A stretch of DNA of 64,000 bases from Rhizobium tibeticum (GTDB lineage Bacteria > Pseudomonadota > Alphaproteobacteria > Rhizobiales > Rhizobiaceae), in NCBI RefSeq assembly GCF_900110205.1, contig NZ_FOCV01000011.1, positions 124,001 through 188,000 of the forward strand, given 5' to 3'. Shown here one piece after another: positions 10,156-19,364 of the stretch. A model generated the notes under the pieces. That model was not told the origin of the DNA and did no database searches. It saw nothing but the letters and a program-made list of their open reading frames with translations. The position numbers and the translations under genes are program-made. Each line of letters opens with the position of its first letter. Positions within the stretch are counted from its first letter, which is position 1.

Positions 10156-10623
10156 ATGATTTATGTCGATGCAGACGCCTGCCCCGTGAAACCGGAAATC
10201 CTCAAGGTCGCCGAGCGCCACGGCATCGAAGTGACCTTCGTCGCCAATTCCGGTCTGCGCCCCTCGCGCGACCCGATGGTGCGCAATGTCATCGTCTCGG
10301 CCTCCTTTGATGCCGCCGACAATTGGATTGCCGAGCATGCCGGCGCTGGTGACGTGGTCGTCACCGCCGATGTCCCGCTCGCGGTGCGCTGCGTGGCGAC
10401 CGGTGCGCTTGTCAGCGGTCCGACGGGACGGGTTTTCGACGACACGAATATCGGCATGGCCAGTGCCATGCGCGATCTCGGCGCTCACTTGAGAGAGACC
10501 GGCGAAAGCAAGGGTTACAATGCCGCCTTCAACCCGAAGGATCGCTCCCGGTTCCTCGAAACTTTCGATCGCCTGTGCCGCCGGGCCAAGGCGCTTACTC
10601 CAAAAACGGACGGTAAAGAATGA
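10156..10623 (+). CDS. YaiI/YqxD-family protein (UPF0178)
   Basis: 155 residues starting MIYVDADACPVK, the hallmark N-terminus of the YaiI/YqxD family, whose fold is related to PIN-like nucleases. Conserved acidic residues (DADACP, TADVPLA, DDTNIG) could hold a metal ion, but the cellular role is unknown. I prefer the ATG at 10156; a TTG three codons earlier is possible. Its stop overlaps the start of fghA by four bases (ATGA), so the two are translationally coupled inside the formaldehyde gene set. Confidence 0.85.
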   Translation: MIYVDADACPVKPEILKVAERHGIEVTFVANSGLRPSRDPMVRNVIVSASFDAADNWIAEHAGAGDVVVTADVPLAVRCVATGALVSGPTGRVFDDTNIGMASAMRDLGAHLRETGESKGYNAAFNPKDRSRFLETFDRLCRRAKALTPKTDGKE

Positions 10624-11453
10624 ACATCGTTTCACAGACGACCGCCTTTGGCGGCATGCAGGGTGTTTTTATGCACGAATCAGACGCCTGCAAGTGCGAT
10701 ATGACCTTTGCAGTCTTTGTTCCGCCGCAGGCGATCAAGGAGCCCTGCCCGGTTGTCTGGTACCTCTCTGGCTTAACCTGCACGCATGCCAACGTTATGG
10801 AAAAGGGCGAGTATCGGCGCATGGCCGCCGAACTCGGTCTGATTATCGTCTGCCCGGATACAAGCCCGCGCGGCAACGATGTCCCAGATGAGCTCACCAA
10901 TTGGCAAATGGGCAAGGGCGCCGGCTTCTACCTCGACGCGACCGAAGAGCCCTGGTCCGAAAACTACCAAATGTACACCTACATCACCGAAGAGCTTCCA
11001 GCGCATGTCAGCCAACACTTCCGCATGGACATGAGCCGCCAAGGCATCTTCGGCCACTCGATGGGCGGCCATGGCGCCATCACCATTGCGCTCAAGAATC
11101 CGGACCGTTTCAAGAGCTGCTCGGCTTTCGCACCGATCGCGGAGCCATCGACCGCCGATTGGTCGGCTCCGGCATTCGAAAAATACCTTGGCCCAGACCC
11201 TGCGGCCTGGCGTAAATACGATGCTTGCGCCTTGGTAGCAGACGGCGCACGTTTTCCCGAGTTCCTGATCGACCAGGGGAAGGCCGATGGTTTCCTGGAG
11301 AATGGCTTGCGCCCTTGGCTCTTCGAAGAAGCCGTCAAGGACACCGATATCAAGGTCACCTTGCGCATGCATGAGCGCTATGACCATTCCTATTACTTCA
11401 TCTCGACGTTCATGGACGACCATCTGAAGTGGCATGCCAAACGCCTTGCCTGA
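10620..11453 (+). CDS. fghA: S-formylglutathione hydrolase
   Basis: 277 residues, the size of esterase-D-type hydrolases. The nucleophile motif GHSMGGHG is present with Ser near residue 147; the catalytic Asp and a C-terminal His (ERYDHSYYFIS) are visible. The N-terminal CKCDMTFAVF and SGLTCTH segments are conserved in FghA. It hydrolyses S-formylglutathione to formate and glutathione, the step after FrmA. The start overlaps the preceding YaiI-family gene by four bases. Together with frmA and gfa it completes the glutathione pathway from formaldehyde to formate. Confidence 0.95.
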   Translation: MNIVSQTTAFGGMQGVFMHESDACKCDMTFAVFVPPQAIKEPCPVVWYLSGLTCTHANVMEKGEYRRMAAELGLIIVCPDTSPRGNDVPDELTNWQMGKGAGFYLDATEEPWSENYQMYTYITEELPAHVSQHFRMDMSRQGIFGHSMGGHGAITIALKNPDRFKSCSAFAPIAEPSTADWSAPAFEKYLGPDPAAWRKYDACALVADGARFPEFLIDQGKADGFLENGLRPWLFEEAVKDTDIKVTLRMHERYDHSYYFISTFMDDHLKWHAKRLA

Positions 11454-11585
11454 AGGGCGCGCAAGAAACGGGTGGTCGCGCCGCCATGTGGTTTCCTACC
11501 TGAATTGAACCGTTTTCCCAAGTCAGCGGCGCCCTCTGGGGAGCTCGCTGCATGGGGGACGTCTTCGCTCGGGATGGAGATAACG

Positions 11586-11900
11586 ATGGCTTGGTTTCTG
11601 CTTCTTCTCGCTGGCCTCTTCGAGTGCGGCTGGGCAATCGGCCTAAAATACACCGATGGATTCACGCGCCCGCTACCCACGACGTTGACTGTCATTTCGA
11701 TGGTTGTCAGCGTCGTGCTGCTGGGCATTGCCGTGAAGACGCTGCCAATCGGGACGGCTTATGCTGTTTGGACCGGTATCGGTAGTGTTGGCACCGTGTT
11801 GCTCGGCATTTGGCTGCTCGGCGATGCTGCCACCACCTCGCGTCTGCTCTGCATTTCACTGATTGTCGCCGGGATTGCCGGCTTGAAGGCTACGGCATGA
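11586..11900 (+). CDS. sugE: SMR-family exporter, SugE/Gdx type
   Basis: 104 residues with four hydrophobic helices, the standard architecture of small multidrug resistance proteins. The N-terminal [16 protein letters not shown] carries the conserved glutamate with the Gly/Cys/Trp surroundings of the SugE/Gdx subgroup rather than the AEV of EmrE. SugE/Gdx members export guanidinium or quaternary ammonium compounds as a dual-topology dimer. The ATG at 11586 follows GGAG about ten bases upstream. I looked for guanidine riboswitch features upstream and found none I could support. Confidence 0.85.
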   Translation: MAWFLLLLAGLFECGWAIGLKYTDGFTRPLPTTLTVISMVVSVVLLGIAVKTLPIGTAYAVWTGIGSVGTVLLGIWLLGDAATTSRLLCISLIVAGIAGLKATA

Positions 11901-11906
11901 GCCGTG

Positions 11907-11933
11907 GCCGTGGCCGGTAAAGCCGGCCACGGC
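11907..11933. terminator. Bidirectional terminator between sugE and the DoxX gene
   Basis: GCCGTGGCCGG (11907-11917) and CCGGCCACGGC (11923-11933) form a perfect 11-bp stem with loop TAAAG, exactly between two convergent genes. The trailing GTTTATC is only weakly T-rich, but the placement favours a shared terminator. Confidence 0.7.
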
Positions 11934-11944
11934 GTTTATCGCTG

Positions 11945-12331
11945 TTAGGCGGTGGCCTTGCGCTGGTCGACCGAGAGAGCACCAGGTCCGGCGAAGACGA
12001 TGAACAGGAAGATGAAGCAGAACAGAATCGCTGCGTCGCCACCGTTCAGTGCCGGCCAGAAGGCTTTCGACCCGTGCGCCATGAAGTAGGCCACCGCCAT
12101 CTGTCCCGACAGAATGAAGGCGACCGGCCGCGTGAACAGGCCGATCAGGACGAGGAGGCCGCCGACGACTTCAATCAGAGCGGCGACCAGCAGCAATGGC
12201 GGCAGCGGCCCCTCCACTTGTGCGGCCGGGAACGCGAAAAGCTTCATTGTTCCGTGTTCGATAAACAGCAGCGCTGCAATGACGCGCAGGGCGGCAAGCG
12301 CGTAGGCCTGGTATGCGCTCAGTCGTTCCAT
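11945..12331 (-). CDS. DoxX-family membrane protein
   Basis: 128 residues with four predicted membrane helices. ALRVIAALLFIEHGTMKLF near the N-terminus and GLFTRPVAFILSGQMAVAYF in the middle are typical of DoxX/DoxD-like proteins. Family members are linked to thiol or redox homeostasis in some bacteria, but most remain uncharacterised. AGGAGAG about six bases upstream supports the ATG at 12331 rather than an extended frame. It lies downstream of pccB with a 125-bp gap and may have its own promoter there. Confidence 0.8.
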   Translation of the reverse strand: MERLSAYQAYALAALRVIAALLFIEHGTMKLFAFPAAQVEGPLPPLLLVAALIEVVGGLLVLIGLFTRPVAFILSGQMAVAYFMAHGSKAFWPALNGGDAAILFCFIFLFIVFAGPGALSVDQRKATA

Positions 12332-12456
12332 GGAGACTCTCCTTTTGAGTAAAGACAGCGGAGCGTTAGCTGCTTCGCAAAAAGGAATGAAGACACGGAT
12401 CGCCGACGGGCGATCACTTCCTGTTGATTTTCCTATGTTTCCCCACTTTAGTCTCC

Positions 12457-13989
12457 TCAAAGCGGAATATTGTCGTGCTTCTTCCAGGGATTGCTCAGGT
12501 CTTTATTGCGAAGCATCTTGAGGCCGCGTGCCAGCCGCCTGCGCGTAGAATGCGGCATGATCACTTCGTCCACATAGCCGCGCTCGGCAGCCACGAAAGG
12601 TGAAAGGAATCGCTTCTCATACATTTTCGTGTGCGCGGCGATCTTTTCGGGATCGGCGATGTCCTTCCGGAAAATGATCTCGACGGCCCCCTTCGCGCCC
12701 ATCACCGCGATTTGAGCCGTCGGCCAGGCATAGTTCAAGTCACCCCTCAGATGCTTGGATGCCATGACATCATAGGCACCGCCGAACGCCTTGCGCGTGA
12801 TCACGGTCAGCTTCGGCACCGTTGCCTCCGCGTATGCGAACAACAGCTTCGCACCGTGCTTGATCAGCCCGCCATATTCCTGCGCAGTTCCCGGCAGGAA
12901 GCCTGGCACATCCACGAACGTCACGATCGGAATGTTGAAGCAGTCGCAAAAGCGGACGAACCGTGCCGCCTTTCGCGACGCATCGCTGTCGAGCACGCCG
13001 GCAAGTACCATTGGCTGGTTTGCCACGAAGCCGACTGTCGATCCCTCGATCCGCCCGAACCCGCACACGATGTTTTTGGCGAAGCTCGCCTGGATCTCGA
13101 AGAAATCGCCCTCATCCACCGTCTTCAGTATCAATTCTTTGATATCGTAGGGCTTGTTTGCGTTCGCAGGCACCAGCGTATCCAGCGATGCATCTGTGTC
13201 CGTCACTGACTGGTAACATTCGATTTCCGGCACCGGCGCGGTGTTCGATTGAGGCAGAAGATCAATCAGCCGGCGGACCTGCAACAACGCCTCGACATCA
13301 TTGTCGTAGGCGCCGTCGGCAATCGAGGATTTGGTCGTGTGCACCGATGCGCCGCCGAGCTCTTCCGCGGTGACGGTCTCGTTGGTCACTGTCTTCACCA
13401 CATCCGGGCCGGTCACGAACATGTAGGACGTGTCGCGGACCATGAAGATGAAATCGGTCATCGCCGGCGAATAGACGTCGCCGCCCGCGCATGGCCCCAT
13501 GATGACTGAGATCTGCGGAATGACGCCGGACGCCAGCACATTGCGCTGGAACACCTCGGCGTAGCCGCCAAGCGCAGCAACGCCCTCCTGGATGCGAGCG
13601 CCGCCGGCATCATAGATGCCGATGATCGGGGCCCTGTTTTTGAGCGCCATATCCTGCACCTTCATGATCTTCTCGGCATGCGCCTCGGAGAGCGAGCCGC
13701 CGAATACCGTGAAATCCTTGGCAAAAACGAAGACGGTTCGTCCGTTCACCGTTCCCCAGCCGGTGACTACGCCATCGCCGGCAATTCGGGTCTTGTCCAT
13801 CCCGAACTCGTTGGACCGATTCTCGACGAACATGTCGAACTCCTCAAAGGAGTCCTCGTCGAGGAAAAGATCAATTCGCTCGCGCGCCGTCAGCTTGCCG
13901 CGCTGATGCTGGGCATCGATACGCGCCCTGCCTCCGCCAAGCCTTGCAATGCCGCGGCGCCGTTCGAGTTCTTCGAGAATTTCCTTCAT
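12457..13989 (-). CDS. pccB: Propionyl-CoA carboxylase beta subunit (carboxyltransferase)
   Basis: 510 residues, the expected PccB length. The protein begins with the conserved [16 protein letters not shown] segment and shows carboxyltransferase signatures such as [20 protein letters not shown] and the acyl-CoA loop [12 protein letters not shown]. With PccA it transfers the carboxyl group from biotin to propionyl-CoA, giving methylmalonyl-CoA for odd-chain fat, branched amino acid and propionate use. AGGGG about five bases before the ATG supports 13989; the frame is open further upstream. It ends a leftward run that starts near crcB, and its partner pccA is over 7 kb away on the opposite strand. 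Confidence 0.93.
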   Translation of the reverse strand: MKEILEELERRRGIARLGGGRARIDAQHQRGKLTARERIDLFLDEDSFEEFDMFVENRSNEFGMDKTRIAGDGVVTGWGTVNGRTVFVFAKDFTVFGGSLSEAHAEKIMKVQDMALKNRAPIIGIYDAGGARIQEGVAALGGYAEVFQRNVLASGVIPQISVIMGPCAGGDVYSPAMTDFIFMVRDTSYMFVTGPDVVKTVTNETVTAEELGGASVHTTKSSIADGAYDNDVEALLQVRRLIDLLPQSNTAPVPEIECYQSVTDTDASLDTLVPANANKPYDIKELILKTVDEGDFFEIQASFAKNIVCGFGRIEGSTVGFVANQPMVLAGVLDSDASRKAARFVRFCDCFNIPIVTFVDVPGFLPGTAQEYGGLIKHGAKLLFAYAEATVPKLTVITRKAFGGAYDVMASKHLRGDLNYAWPTAQIAVMGAKGAVEIIFRKDIADPEKIAAHTKMYEKRFLSPFVAAERGYVDEVIMPHSTRRRLARGLKMLRNKDLSNPWKKHDNIPL

Positions 13990-14021
13990 GGATACCCCTT
14001 GCCGCGGATCTCGCGGCCGGT

Positions 14022-14477
14022 TCAAGCGCGTCCGGCGCGCAGCGAGAAAGCGGAACGAATGCGGGCGGCGATATCCTCGGCAAGGATCTCGTCGGCTGCC
14101 GTGGGACTGTTGGAGAAGCTGGTCACCTCGAACGAAGTGACAGCGATGACCGATCCATCCTCGACGGAGGCGGCGTCGATGCTGACCTTCGCGACATTCC
14201 GGCTCTTGTCGAAGCCCTGGCCCTTTTCGACGTAAAGGATCCGGATCGTCAGCACGACACGCGGATAGACTTCGGTTCGCACCGTAGCGTTGATGGCGGC
14301 ATTTACGCGATCACCGACGCCGGCAAGGATTGCCGGCGGTATCTTCTGTGGGCTGACAACGACGGCGCTTCGGACGTCATAGATAGGTCCGGCTTGTTCC
14401 TTCGCGAAGATTGAGCAGGACGCCAGGGTGATGCAGATAAGCGCAACCCGAAAAAAGCACGACTTGAGCCAGTTCAT
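14022..14477 (-). CDS. Putative lipoprotein, conserved hypothetical
   Basis: 151 residues. The N-terminus [21 protein letters not shown] has a basic start, a hydrophobic core and a lipobox LASC, so Cys21 is a likely lipidation site and the protein is probably membrane-anchored in the periplasm. The mature part is a mixed strand/helix domain (for example [16 protein letters not shown]) that I cannot assign to a family. It sits between atp12 and pccB on the same strand, 32 bp before the pccB start, so co-transcription is likely. Confidence 0.7.
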   Translation of the reverse strand: MNWLKSCFFRVALICITLASCSIFAKEQAGPIYDVRSAVVVSPQKIPPAILAGVGDRVNAAINATVRTEVYPRVVLTIRILYVEKGQGFDKSRNVAKVSIDAASVEDGSVIAVTSFEVTSFSNSPTAADEILAEDIAARIRSAFSLRAGRA

Positions 14478-14546
14478 TCAGAAAATCCGCGTCCGCCCCG
14501 ATAGAGTCGGAGATTTTCGCGATAACCAGTCTCAAAGCAATATGTT

Positions 14547-15332
14547 TCAGCCTTTCATGGCCAAAAAAACGTCAGCGGCTGCATTGAAGTCCTCGAAGCG
14601 CTTCTCGCGCCGTTCCTCGGATTCTTCGTCGCTTCCCCAATGCTCGATCGTCCAGTCTTCGTCGAGATGCGCGAGCGACCAAACCTTCTTTGCCGGCAGG
14701 GCGCCTTCGGCAAAGGCAAGCGCTAGCAGCGCGGAGCCGGTCAACGTCGTGATCGTATGCAGGGCAGCCAGGACAGTCGCATTGTCGTGCCGTCGCAATG
14801 CCGCGGAAAACGCAGAAATAGCTTCGCGCGGCTGGTCGCGATGCATGACGCCCTCGATCAGGATAAAGCGCGCGCCGAGAGAATTGCCAGCCCAATCGAG
14901 CACTGGATCCCAAAGCTCCTTCTGACGCTCAACGAGAGCTTGCGGCGCATCGGCGCGATAGCAGATGAGATCGCTCGAAGAGAAGCGTAGAATGTCTTCG
15001 AAGACTGCCTGCTTGTCGGGTGCAACCCCATCGATAGCGGTGTTGACGAGCCGCGTCACGGGCATGGTCGAAGGGTCGATGAGGTCGGCCTGCGCATCCC
15101 ATTCTCTCACTAAAAGTTCCGCAAGCGGCTTCGTCGCGACGACCAGCAGCTTGCGGGCCGGCGTGCGGATAGCCTTGCCGTCCAGCTCGATGGAAAAGCC
15201 TTCGTCGAGTTCCCCGACTGTGACCGTCTGATAGAAGCGCTTCGGCAATGGCTTCTTCATCTGGATCTGGGCGCGACGGATCGGGTCGGGATGGCTCAAT
15301 CCCTCTGCTATGTCGTTCAACAGATCACGCAT
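14547..15332 (-). CDS. ATP12-family F1-ATPase assembly chaperone
   Basis: 261 residues. The sequence shows the ATP12 pattern: KRFYQTVTV and LDGKAIRTPARKLL near the N-terminus, the central CYRADAP segment, LWDPVLDW, and an acidic C-terminal region with HLDEDWTIEHWGSDEE. ATP12 binds the alpha subunit of F1 during ATP synthase assembly in mitochondria and alphaproteobacteria. A GAGGTGA site precedes the ATG, which follows the HAD gene stop by only eight bases. It belongs to the rluA-HAD-atp12 transcription unit. Confidence 0.9.
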   Translation of the reverse strand: MRDLLNDIAEGLSHPDPIRRAQIQMKKPLPKRFYQTVTVGELDEGFSIELDGKAIRTPARKLLVVATKPLAELLVREWDAQADLIDPSTMPVTRLVNTAIDGVAPDKQAVFEDILRFSSSDLICYRADAPQALVERQKELWDPVLDWAGNSLGARFILIEGVMHRDQPREAISAFSAALRRHDNATVLAALHTITTLTGSALLALAFAEGALPAKKVWSLAHLDEDWTIEHWGSDEESEERREKRFEDFNAAADVFLAMKG

Positions 15333-15340
15333 GCTTCACC

Positions 15341-15994
15341 TCAGGAAAAGTGCTTCAAAACATCGCTCGGGTGGCAAACAATGCTGTCGGCACCCGCACC
15401 CACCAAGTCGTCCACACTGGCATAGCCCCACGAGACGCCTACCGCCTTGGCGCCTGCAGCTTTCGCCATCTGCATATCGTAGACGGCATCGCCGATCACG
15501 ATCGCATCGGCGGGACTTATGCCGGTCTCGCTGCAGCACTCCATTACCATAGCTGGATGTGGCTTCGACGGGCAGTCGTCTGCGGTGCGCGAAACCATAA
15601 AATGTGGTGCAAAACCGTGTGTTTCGAGAATGTGGACGAGACCGCGACGCGACTTGCCGGTTACCGCACCGATCAGAATGTCATCATTCCGCGCCAACTC
15701 ATCAATCAGCGGCTTGATGCCATTAAAGAGCGGCGCGTCCATTCCAGGTTCGTCACGAACGCCGAGATAGATCGCCTTGTAGTGCGCCGTCATCGCGATC
15801 GCTTCGTCGTCGACGTGAGGCTTGCCCTGCATCCGCGCAATCGCGATATCCAGCGTCAGTCCGATAATCGACTTCGTCAACAAGACATCAGGCCGATCAT
15901 AGCCGAAATGCACGAATGTCCGCGCCATCACCTCATGAATCAGCGCGGCGCTGTCGACCAGCGTCCCGTCGCAATCGAAGAGTGCGAGCCTCAT
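15341..15994 (-). CDS. HAD-family phosphatase (phosphoglycolate-phosphatase-like)
   Basis: 217 residues. The opening LALFDCDGTLVDS is HAD motif I with the nucleophilic and acid/base aspartates; AVTGKS carries motif II, KPHPAMV motif III, and VIGDAVYDMQMA motif IV with the metal-binding aspartates. The cap lies between motifs I and II, so it is a subfamily I phosphatase similar to Gph. The substrate is unknown. Its ATG overlaps the end of the upstream rluA-family gene by four bases, indicating translational coupling. Confidence 0.88.
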   Translation of the reverse strand: MRLALFDCDGTLVDSAALIHEVMARTFVHFGYDRPDVLLTKSIIGLTLDIAIARMQGKPHVDDEAIAMTAHYKAIYLGVRDEPGMDAPLFNGIKPLIDELARNDDILIGAVTGKSRRGLVHILETHGFAPHFMVSRTADDCPSKPHPAMVMECCSETGISPADAIVIGDAVYDMQMAKAAGAKAVGVSWGYASVDDLVGAGADSIVCHPSDVLKHFS

Positions 15995-16986
15995 TCGTCG
16001 TCTTCCCTTTCCTGGGATGCGAGATCGAGGCCGAGCAGGTTCCAGGTCTGTACCATATGCGGCGGCAATGGAGCACTGACGCGCAGTCGGCCGCCGGAGG
16101 GGTGCGGAATGTCGATCTTGCGCGCATGCAGGTGCAGCCGCTTCTGGATACCGCCCGGGACATCCCAGTTCGGATCCTCGATGAAATACTTGGGGTCGCC
16201 AATGATCGGGTGGCCGATATGAAGCGCGTGAACGCGAAGCTGGTGCGTCCGTCCGGTATAGGGTTCCATCTCAAGCCAAGCGAGGTTCTGCGCGGCGGTT
16301 TCCAGGACGCGATAGTAGGAAATCGCGTGATCGGCTCCGTCTTCGCCGTGCTTGGCAACACGCATCCGGTCGCCATCCGCCGTCGCTTCCTTCACCAGCC
16401 AGGTCGAGATTTTGTCCTCGTGCTTGCGCGGAACGCCTCTAACCAACGACCAATAGGTCTTTTTGGTATCACGCTCGCGAAACGCTGCCGTCAATTTCTG
16501 TGCGGCGCCTCGGGTGCGGGCGATGACCAGGACGCCGGATGTATCGCGGTCGAGGCGATGCACCAGCCTCGGCTTTTCGCCCTTCGGGCTGGTCCATGCT
16601 TCGAGCATCTTGTCGATATTCCGCGTCACACCGGACCCGCCCTGCACGGCAAGGCCGGCCGGCTTGTTCAAGACGATCACCTTGTCGTCTTCATGCAGCA
16701 CCATGCGCTGCAGAAGCTCGTAATCGCCGCCGTGTTTCAGATCATGTCCGGCGATCGGCGTGTTTTTCGACTTGGCGTCGACATCGAGCGGCGGCACGCG
16801 TACCACCTGCCCTGGCTGCACGCGCGTATCGCTTTTCACGCGCCCGCCATCGACGCGGACCTGACCCGATCGTAGAAGCTTCTGGAGTGGGCCGAATCCG
16901 AGCCCCGGGAAGTGCACCTTGAACCAGCGATCGAGCCGCATGCCCGCCTCGTCCGGCTCCACTTTTTTGTGTTCGATACCCGCCAT
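15991..16986 (-). CDS. RluA-family pseudouridine synthase (RluC/RluD-like)
   Basis: 331 residues. An S4-like RNA-binding domain at the N-terminus (GMRLDRWFKVHFPG and VRVDGGRV, residues about 15-60) is followed by the catalytic domain. The motif HRLDRDTSGVLV contains the catalytic aspartate of the RluA family, and GRTHQLRVH is the second conserved block. It isomerises uridine to pseudouridine in 23S rRNA. It is most like RluC, but the exact target site cannot be read from sequence. It leads the rluA-HAD-ATP12 set, downstream of crcB. Confidence 0.9.
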   Translation of the reverse strand: MAGIEHKKVEPDEAGMRLDRWFKVHFPGLGFGPLQKLLRSGQVRVDGGRVKSDTRVQPGQVVRVPPLDVDAKSKNTPIAGHDLKHGGDYELLQRMVLHEDDKVIVLNKPAGLAVQGGSGVTRNIDKMLEAWTSPKGEKPRLVHRLDRDTSGVLVIARTRGAAQKLTAAFRERDTKKTYWSLVRGVPRKHEDKISTWLVKEATADGDRMRVAKHGEDGADHAISYYRVLETAAQNLAWLEMEPYTGRTHQLRVHALHIGHPIIGDPKYFIEDPNWDVPGGIQKRLHLHARKIDIPHPSGGRLRVSAPLPPHMVQTWNLLGLDLASQEREDDE

Positions 16987-17076
16987 ACGTCATCTTTCGG
17001 AAAATGGTCTTAGGCGCGCTGTGCGACCTTTGCGGCTGGCTTTAGAGCATTTTCGCCGAAAACGGAAACCGTAATC

Positions 17077-17454
17077 TCACAAGATTGCGCGCATGAGCGC
17101 CAGTCCGGCGGTCACCGCGGCCATCGACAGGCCGACGCTGGCGACGATATAGACTGCGCCGGAGACGGCCGCCCCACGCTCGAAGAGCGAAATGGCATCG
17201 AGCGAAAATGCCGAGAAGGTCGTGAATCCGCCGAGAAAGCCCGTGATCAACAGCAGGCGCATCTCCGGCGACGCATCGAAGCGTCGCACGATCATCTCCG
17301 CGAACACGCCGATGACAAAGCATCCGACGACATTGACTGTCAGCGTCCCCCACGGAAAGGCTGGGCCAGCAAGCCTGAGGGCCCATTGGCCGACATAATA
17401 TCTGAGCACGGAACCGATTGCGCCGCCGACGGCGACAAGGAGGGCTTGAATCAT
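17077..17454 (-). CDS. crcB: Fluoride channel Fluc/CrcB
   Basis: 125 residues with four hydrophobic helices, the standard size for dual-topology Fluc channels. VGGAIGSVLRYYVGQW and WGTLTVNVVGCFVIG are the conserved first and second helices, and GFLGGFTTFSAFSLD is the family hallmark with the phenylalanine box and TTFS polar track. It forms a homodimer in the inner membrane that lets fluoride out. I saw no fluoride riboswitch in the 5' region. It lies 90 bp upstream of the rluA-family gene on the same strand. Confidence 0.95.
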   Translation of the reverse strand: MIQALLVAVGGAIGSVLRYYVGQWALRLAGPAFPWGTLTVNVVGCFVIGVFAEMIVRRFDASPEMRLLLITGFLGGFTTFSAFSLDAISLFERGAAVSGAVYIVASVGLSMAAVTAGLALMRAIL

Positions 17455-17573
17455 GGATTTGCTCTAAAGCACCTCACGGAAAATTCCAATCTTCCACAGG
17501 CAAGATTCAGATGCATAAAATGCTGGCAGTTAATTTAGCCAGTTAAGAACATCCGACGTTCTATTCTGGCCTC

Positions 17574-17843
17574 ATGACAGTCCTGGTCGGCACGATTTCC
17601 GCGAGCACCGCCGCCGCAGCGTTCGAAACGCTCCGGATTCCGCAGCGCGTGTCCGCAAGCACGGCTGCAAAAGAGGCGCGCCGGACTGCCGAGCGTCAAA
17701 CCAGGGGCGCGAGCGGCCAAGACGTGGGAGAGCCGGCCAATATCATACAATCGACGGAAGTCGCTTTGGACCTGATGACGATGGGGCAACGGCAGCCGCA
17801 GGCCGGGTTGAAACAGGCACTGGAACTCTACAGCGACAGCTGA
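17574..17843 (+). CDS. Small hypothetical protein (89 residues), uncertain gene
   Basis: An ATG frame of 89 residues between crcB and the glycine riboswitch. The protein is alanine-rich and largely helical with a polar, Gln-rich C-terminus (MGQRQPQAGLKQALELYSDS). It has no signal peptide, membrane helix or known motif. There is no clear ribosome-binding site ahead of the ATG, and a longer reverse-strand frame overlaps it, so it may not be real. The flanking stretches 17455-17573 and 17844-17966 hold nothing I can identify beyond promoter-like AT-rich DNA. Confidence 0.35.
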   Translation: MTVLVGTISASTAAAAFETLRIPQRVSASTAAKEARRTAERQTRGASGQDVGEPANIIQSTEVALDLMTMGQRQPQAGLKQALELYSDS

Positions 17844-17966
17844 ACGTCGCCCGGTTCCTCTCTCCTGTAGCCGTCGATCCTCAAGTCCACGCGACAAAAA
17901 TTTGTTCGGCGGCGACATTCCCCCTTGCCAAGTACAGCCATGGCCAGATAATTGCCCCCGACCTTG

Positions 17967-18121
17967 TTGGGAGAAGCTGGTCGTCTGCGATCAGTGCCGA
18001 AGGAGCAACCGCCCCGGAAACTCTCAGGCCAAAGGACCAGCAAGGGGCAGACGGAACTCTGGAGAGAAGCGTTCTCGAAACGCTCGCCGAAGGGATAACA
18101 ATCTCAGGCACAGGGACAGAG
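17967..18121 (+). ncRNA. Tandem glycine riboswitch upstream of gcvTHP
   Basis: Two aptamers in series match the glycine riboswitch pattern. The first has GGGAGAAGC, then GCCGAAGGAGCAACC, and CGGAAACTCTCAGGCC with AAAGGACC. The second has ACTCTGGAGAGAAGC, then GCCGAAGGGATAACA, and ATCTCAGGCACAGGGACAGA. The GCCGAAGG and CTCAGGC blocks are the conserved cores. Tandem arrangement and position directly upstream of gcvT fit the known role of switching on glycine cleavage when glycine is abundant. The leader continues about 80 nt to the probable gcvT start. Boundaries are approximate. Confidence 0.95.
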
Positions 18122-18203
18122 GGGGCTCGAAATGCAAGGCGCAACCGCGTCTGAAGATTTGAGCCCGCGCATGGAATTCCAGGCGCAAACCCCGGAGGCG
18201 TCG

Positions 18204-19340
18204 TTGGACGATACTACTGCCCTCAAGAAAACTCCGCTTCACGCGCTGCATCTGTCGCTCGGCGCCCGCATGGTTCCCTTCGCAGGCTATGAAATGCCGG
18301 TCCAATATCCGGCTGGCGTCATGAAGGAGCACATCCAGACCCGCACGTCGGCCGGCGTCTTCGACGTGTCCCACATGGGCCAGGTGGTCATCAAGGCGAA
18401 ATCGGGAAAGTATGAGGACGCCGCGCTTGCGCTGGAAAGCCTCGTTCCGGTCGATATCCTCGGTCTTGCGGAAGGTCGCCAGCGCTACGGTTTCTTCACC
18501 GATGACAACGGCGGCATTCTAGATGACCTGATGATCACCCATCTCGACGATCACCTCTTTGTCGTCGTCAACGCCGCCTGCAAGGATGCCGATCTTGCTC
18601 ACCTCCAGAAGCATATCGGCGACACCTGCGACATCATCCTGCTCGATCGTGCGCTGATCGCCCTGCAAGGACCGCGCGCCGTCGAAGTGCTTGCGGAACT
18701 CTGGGCCGATGTCGCCGCGATGAAATTCATGGACGTGCGCCATTGCCGGCTGCACGACGTATCCTGTCTGGTTTCACGCTCCGGTTATAGTGGCGAGGAC
18801 GGCTTCGAGATCTCGATCCCGACCGACAAGGCAGAAGATGTCACCAAGCGGTTGCTCGAGCATCCGGACGTACAGCCGATCGGCCTCGGTGCCCGCGACA
18901 GCTTGCGCCTCGAAGCTGGCCTCTGCCTTTATGGCAACGACATCGACACCACGACGACGCCCGTGGAAGCAGCGCTCGAATGGGGCATGCAGAAAGCCCG
19001 CAGGACGGGCGGCGCACGTGCCGGCGGTTTCTCAGGCGCAGGCCGCATCTTGTCCGAGCTAGAAAAGGGTGCAGCTCGTCGCCGCGTCGGTCTGAAGCCT
19101 GAGGGTAAGGCTCCGGTTCGCGGCCACTCGAAGCTTTTTGCGGATCCAGAAGGCAAGTCGGAGATCGGCGAAGTGACCTCCGGCGGCTTCGGTCCCTCCG
19201 TCGAACATCCCGTCGCAATGGGCTATGTCAACGTCGCCCAGGCGGCGGTTGGAACGCAGGTTTACGCCGAGGTGCGCGGCAAGTACCTGCCCGTCACCGT
19301 CAGTGCCCTTCCCTTTATTACACCGACCTACAAACGCTGA
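18204..19340 (+). CDS. gcvT: Aminomethyltransferase (glycine cleavage T protein)
   Basis: 378 residues from the TTG at 18204. GGAGG lies five bases before that TTG and the protein then begins MDDTTALKKTPLHALH, as GcvT proteins do. In-frame ATGs at 18132 and 18171 would add 24 or 11 unconserved residues and lack a ribosome site. Conserved blocks include FAGYEMPVQYP, GVFDVSHMGQ and GYSGEDGFEI. GcvT transfers the aminomethyl carbon from lipoyl-GcvH to tetrahydrofolate, releasing ammonia and methylene-THF. It is first in gcvTHP under glycine-riboswitch control. Confidence 0.93.
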   Translation: MDDTTALKKTPLHALHLSLGARMVPFAGYEMPVQYPAGVMKEHIQTRTSAGVFDVSHMGQVVIKAKSGKYEDAALALESLVPVDILGLAEGRQRYGFFTDDNGGILDDLMITHLDDHLFVVVNAACKDADLAHLQKHIGDTCDIILLDRALIALQGPRAVEVLAELWADVAAMKFMDVRHCRLHDVSCLVSRSGYSGEDGFEISIPTDKAEDVTKRLLEHPDVQPIGLGARDSLRLEAGLCLYGNDIDTTTTPVEAALEWGMQKARRTGGARAGGFSGAGRILSELEKGAARRRVGLKPEGKAPVRGHSKLFADPEGKSEIGEVTSGGFGPSVEHPVAMGYVNVAQAAVGTQVYAEVRGKYLPVTVSALPFITPTYKR

Positions 19341-19364
19341 AACATTTTTCCGGAGAGAACAATC

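Noticed and set aside
11454..11585. A guanidine riboswitch upstream of the SugE-type exporter.
   Set aside because: Guanidine exporters often have one, but I found neither the paired ACGR loops of the class II type nor the conserved core of the class I or III types.
17455..17530. A fluoride riboswitch upstream of crcB.
   Set aside because: The leader lacks the conserved GGNGAUGG start and the pseudoknot segments of the crcB motif.
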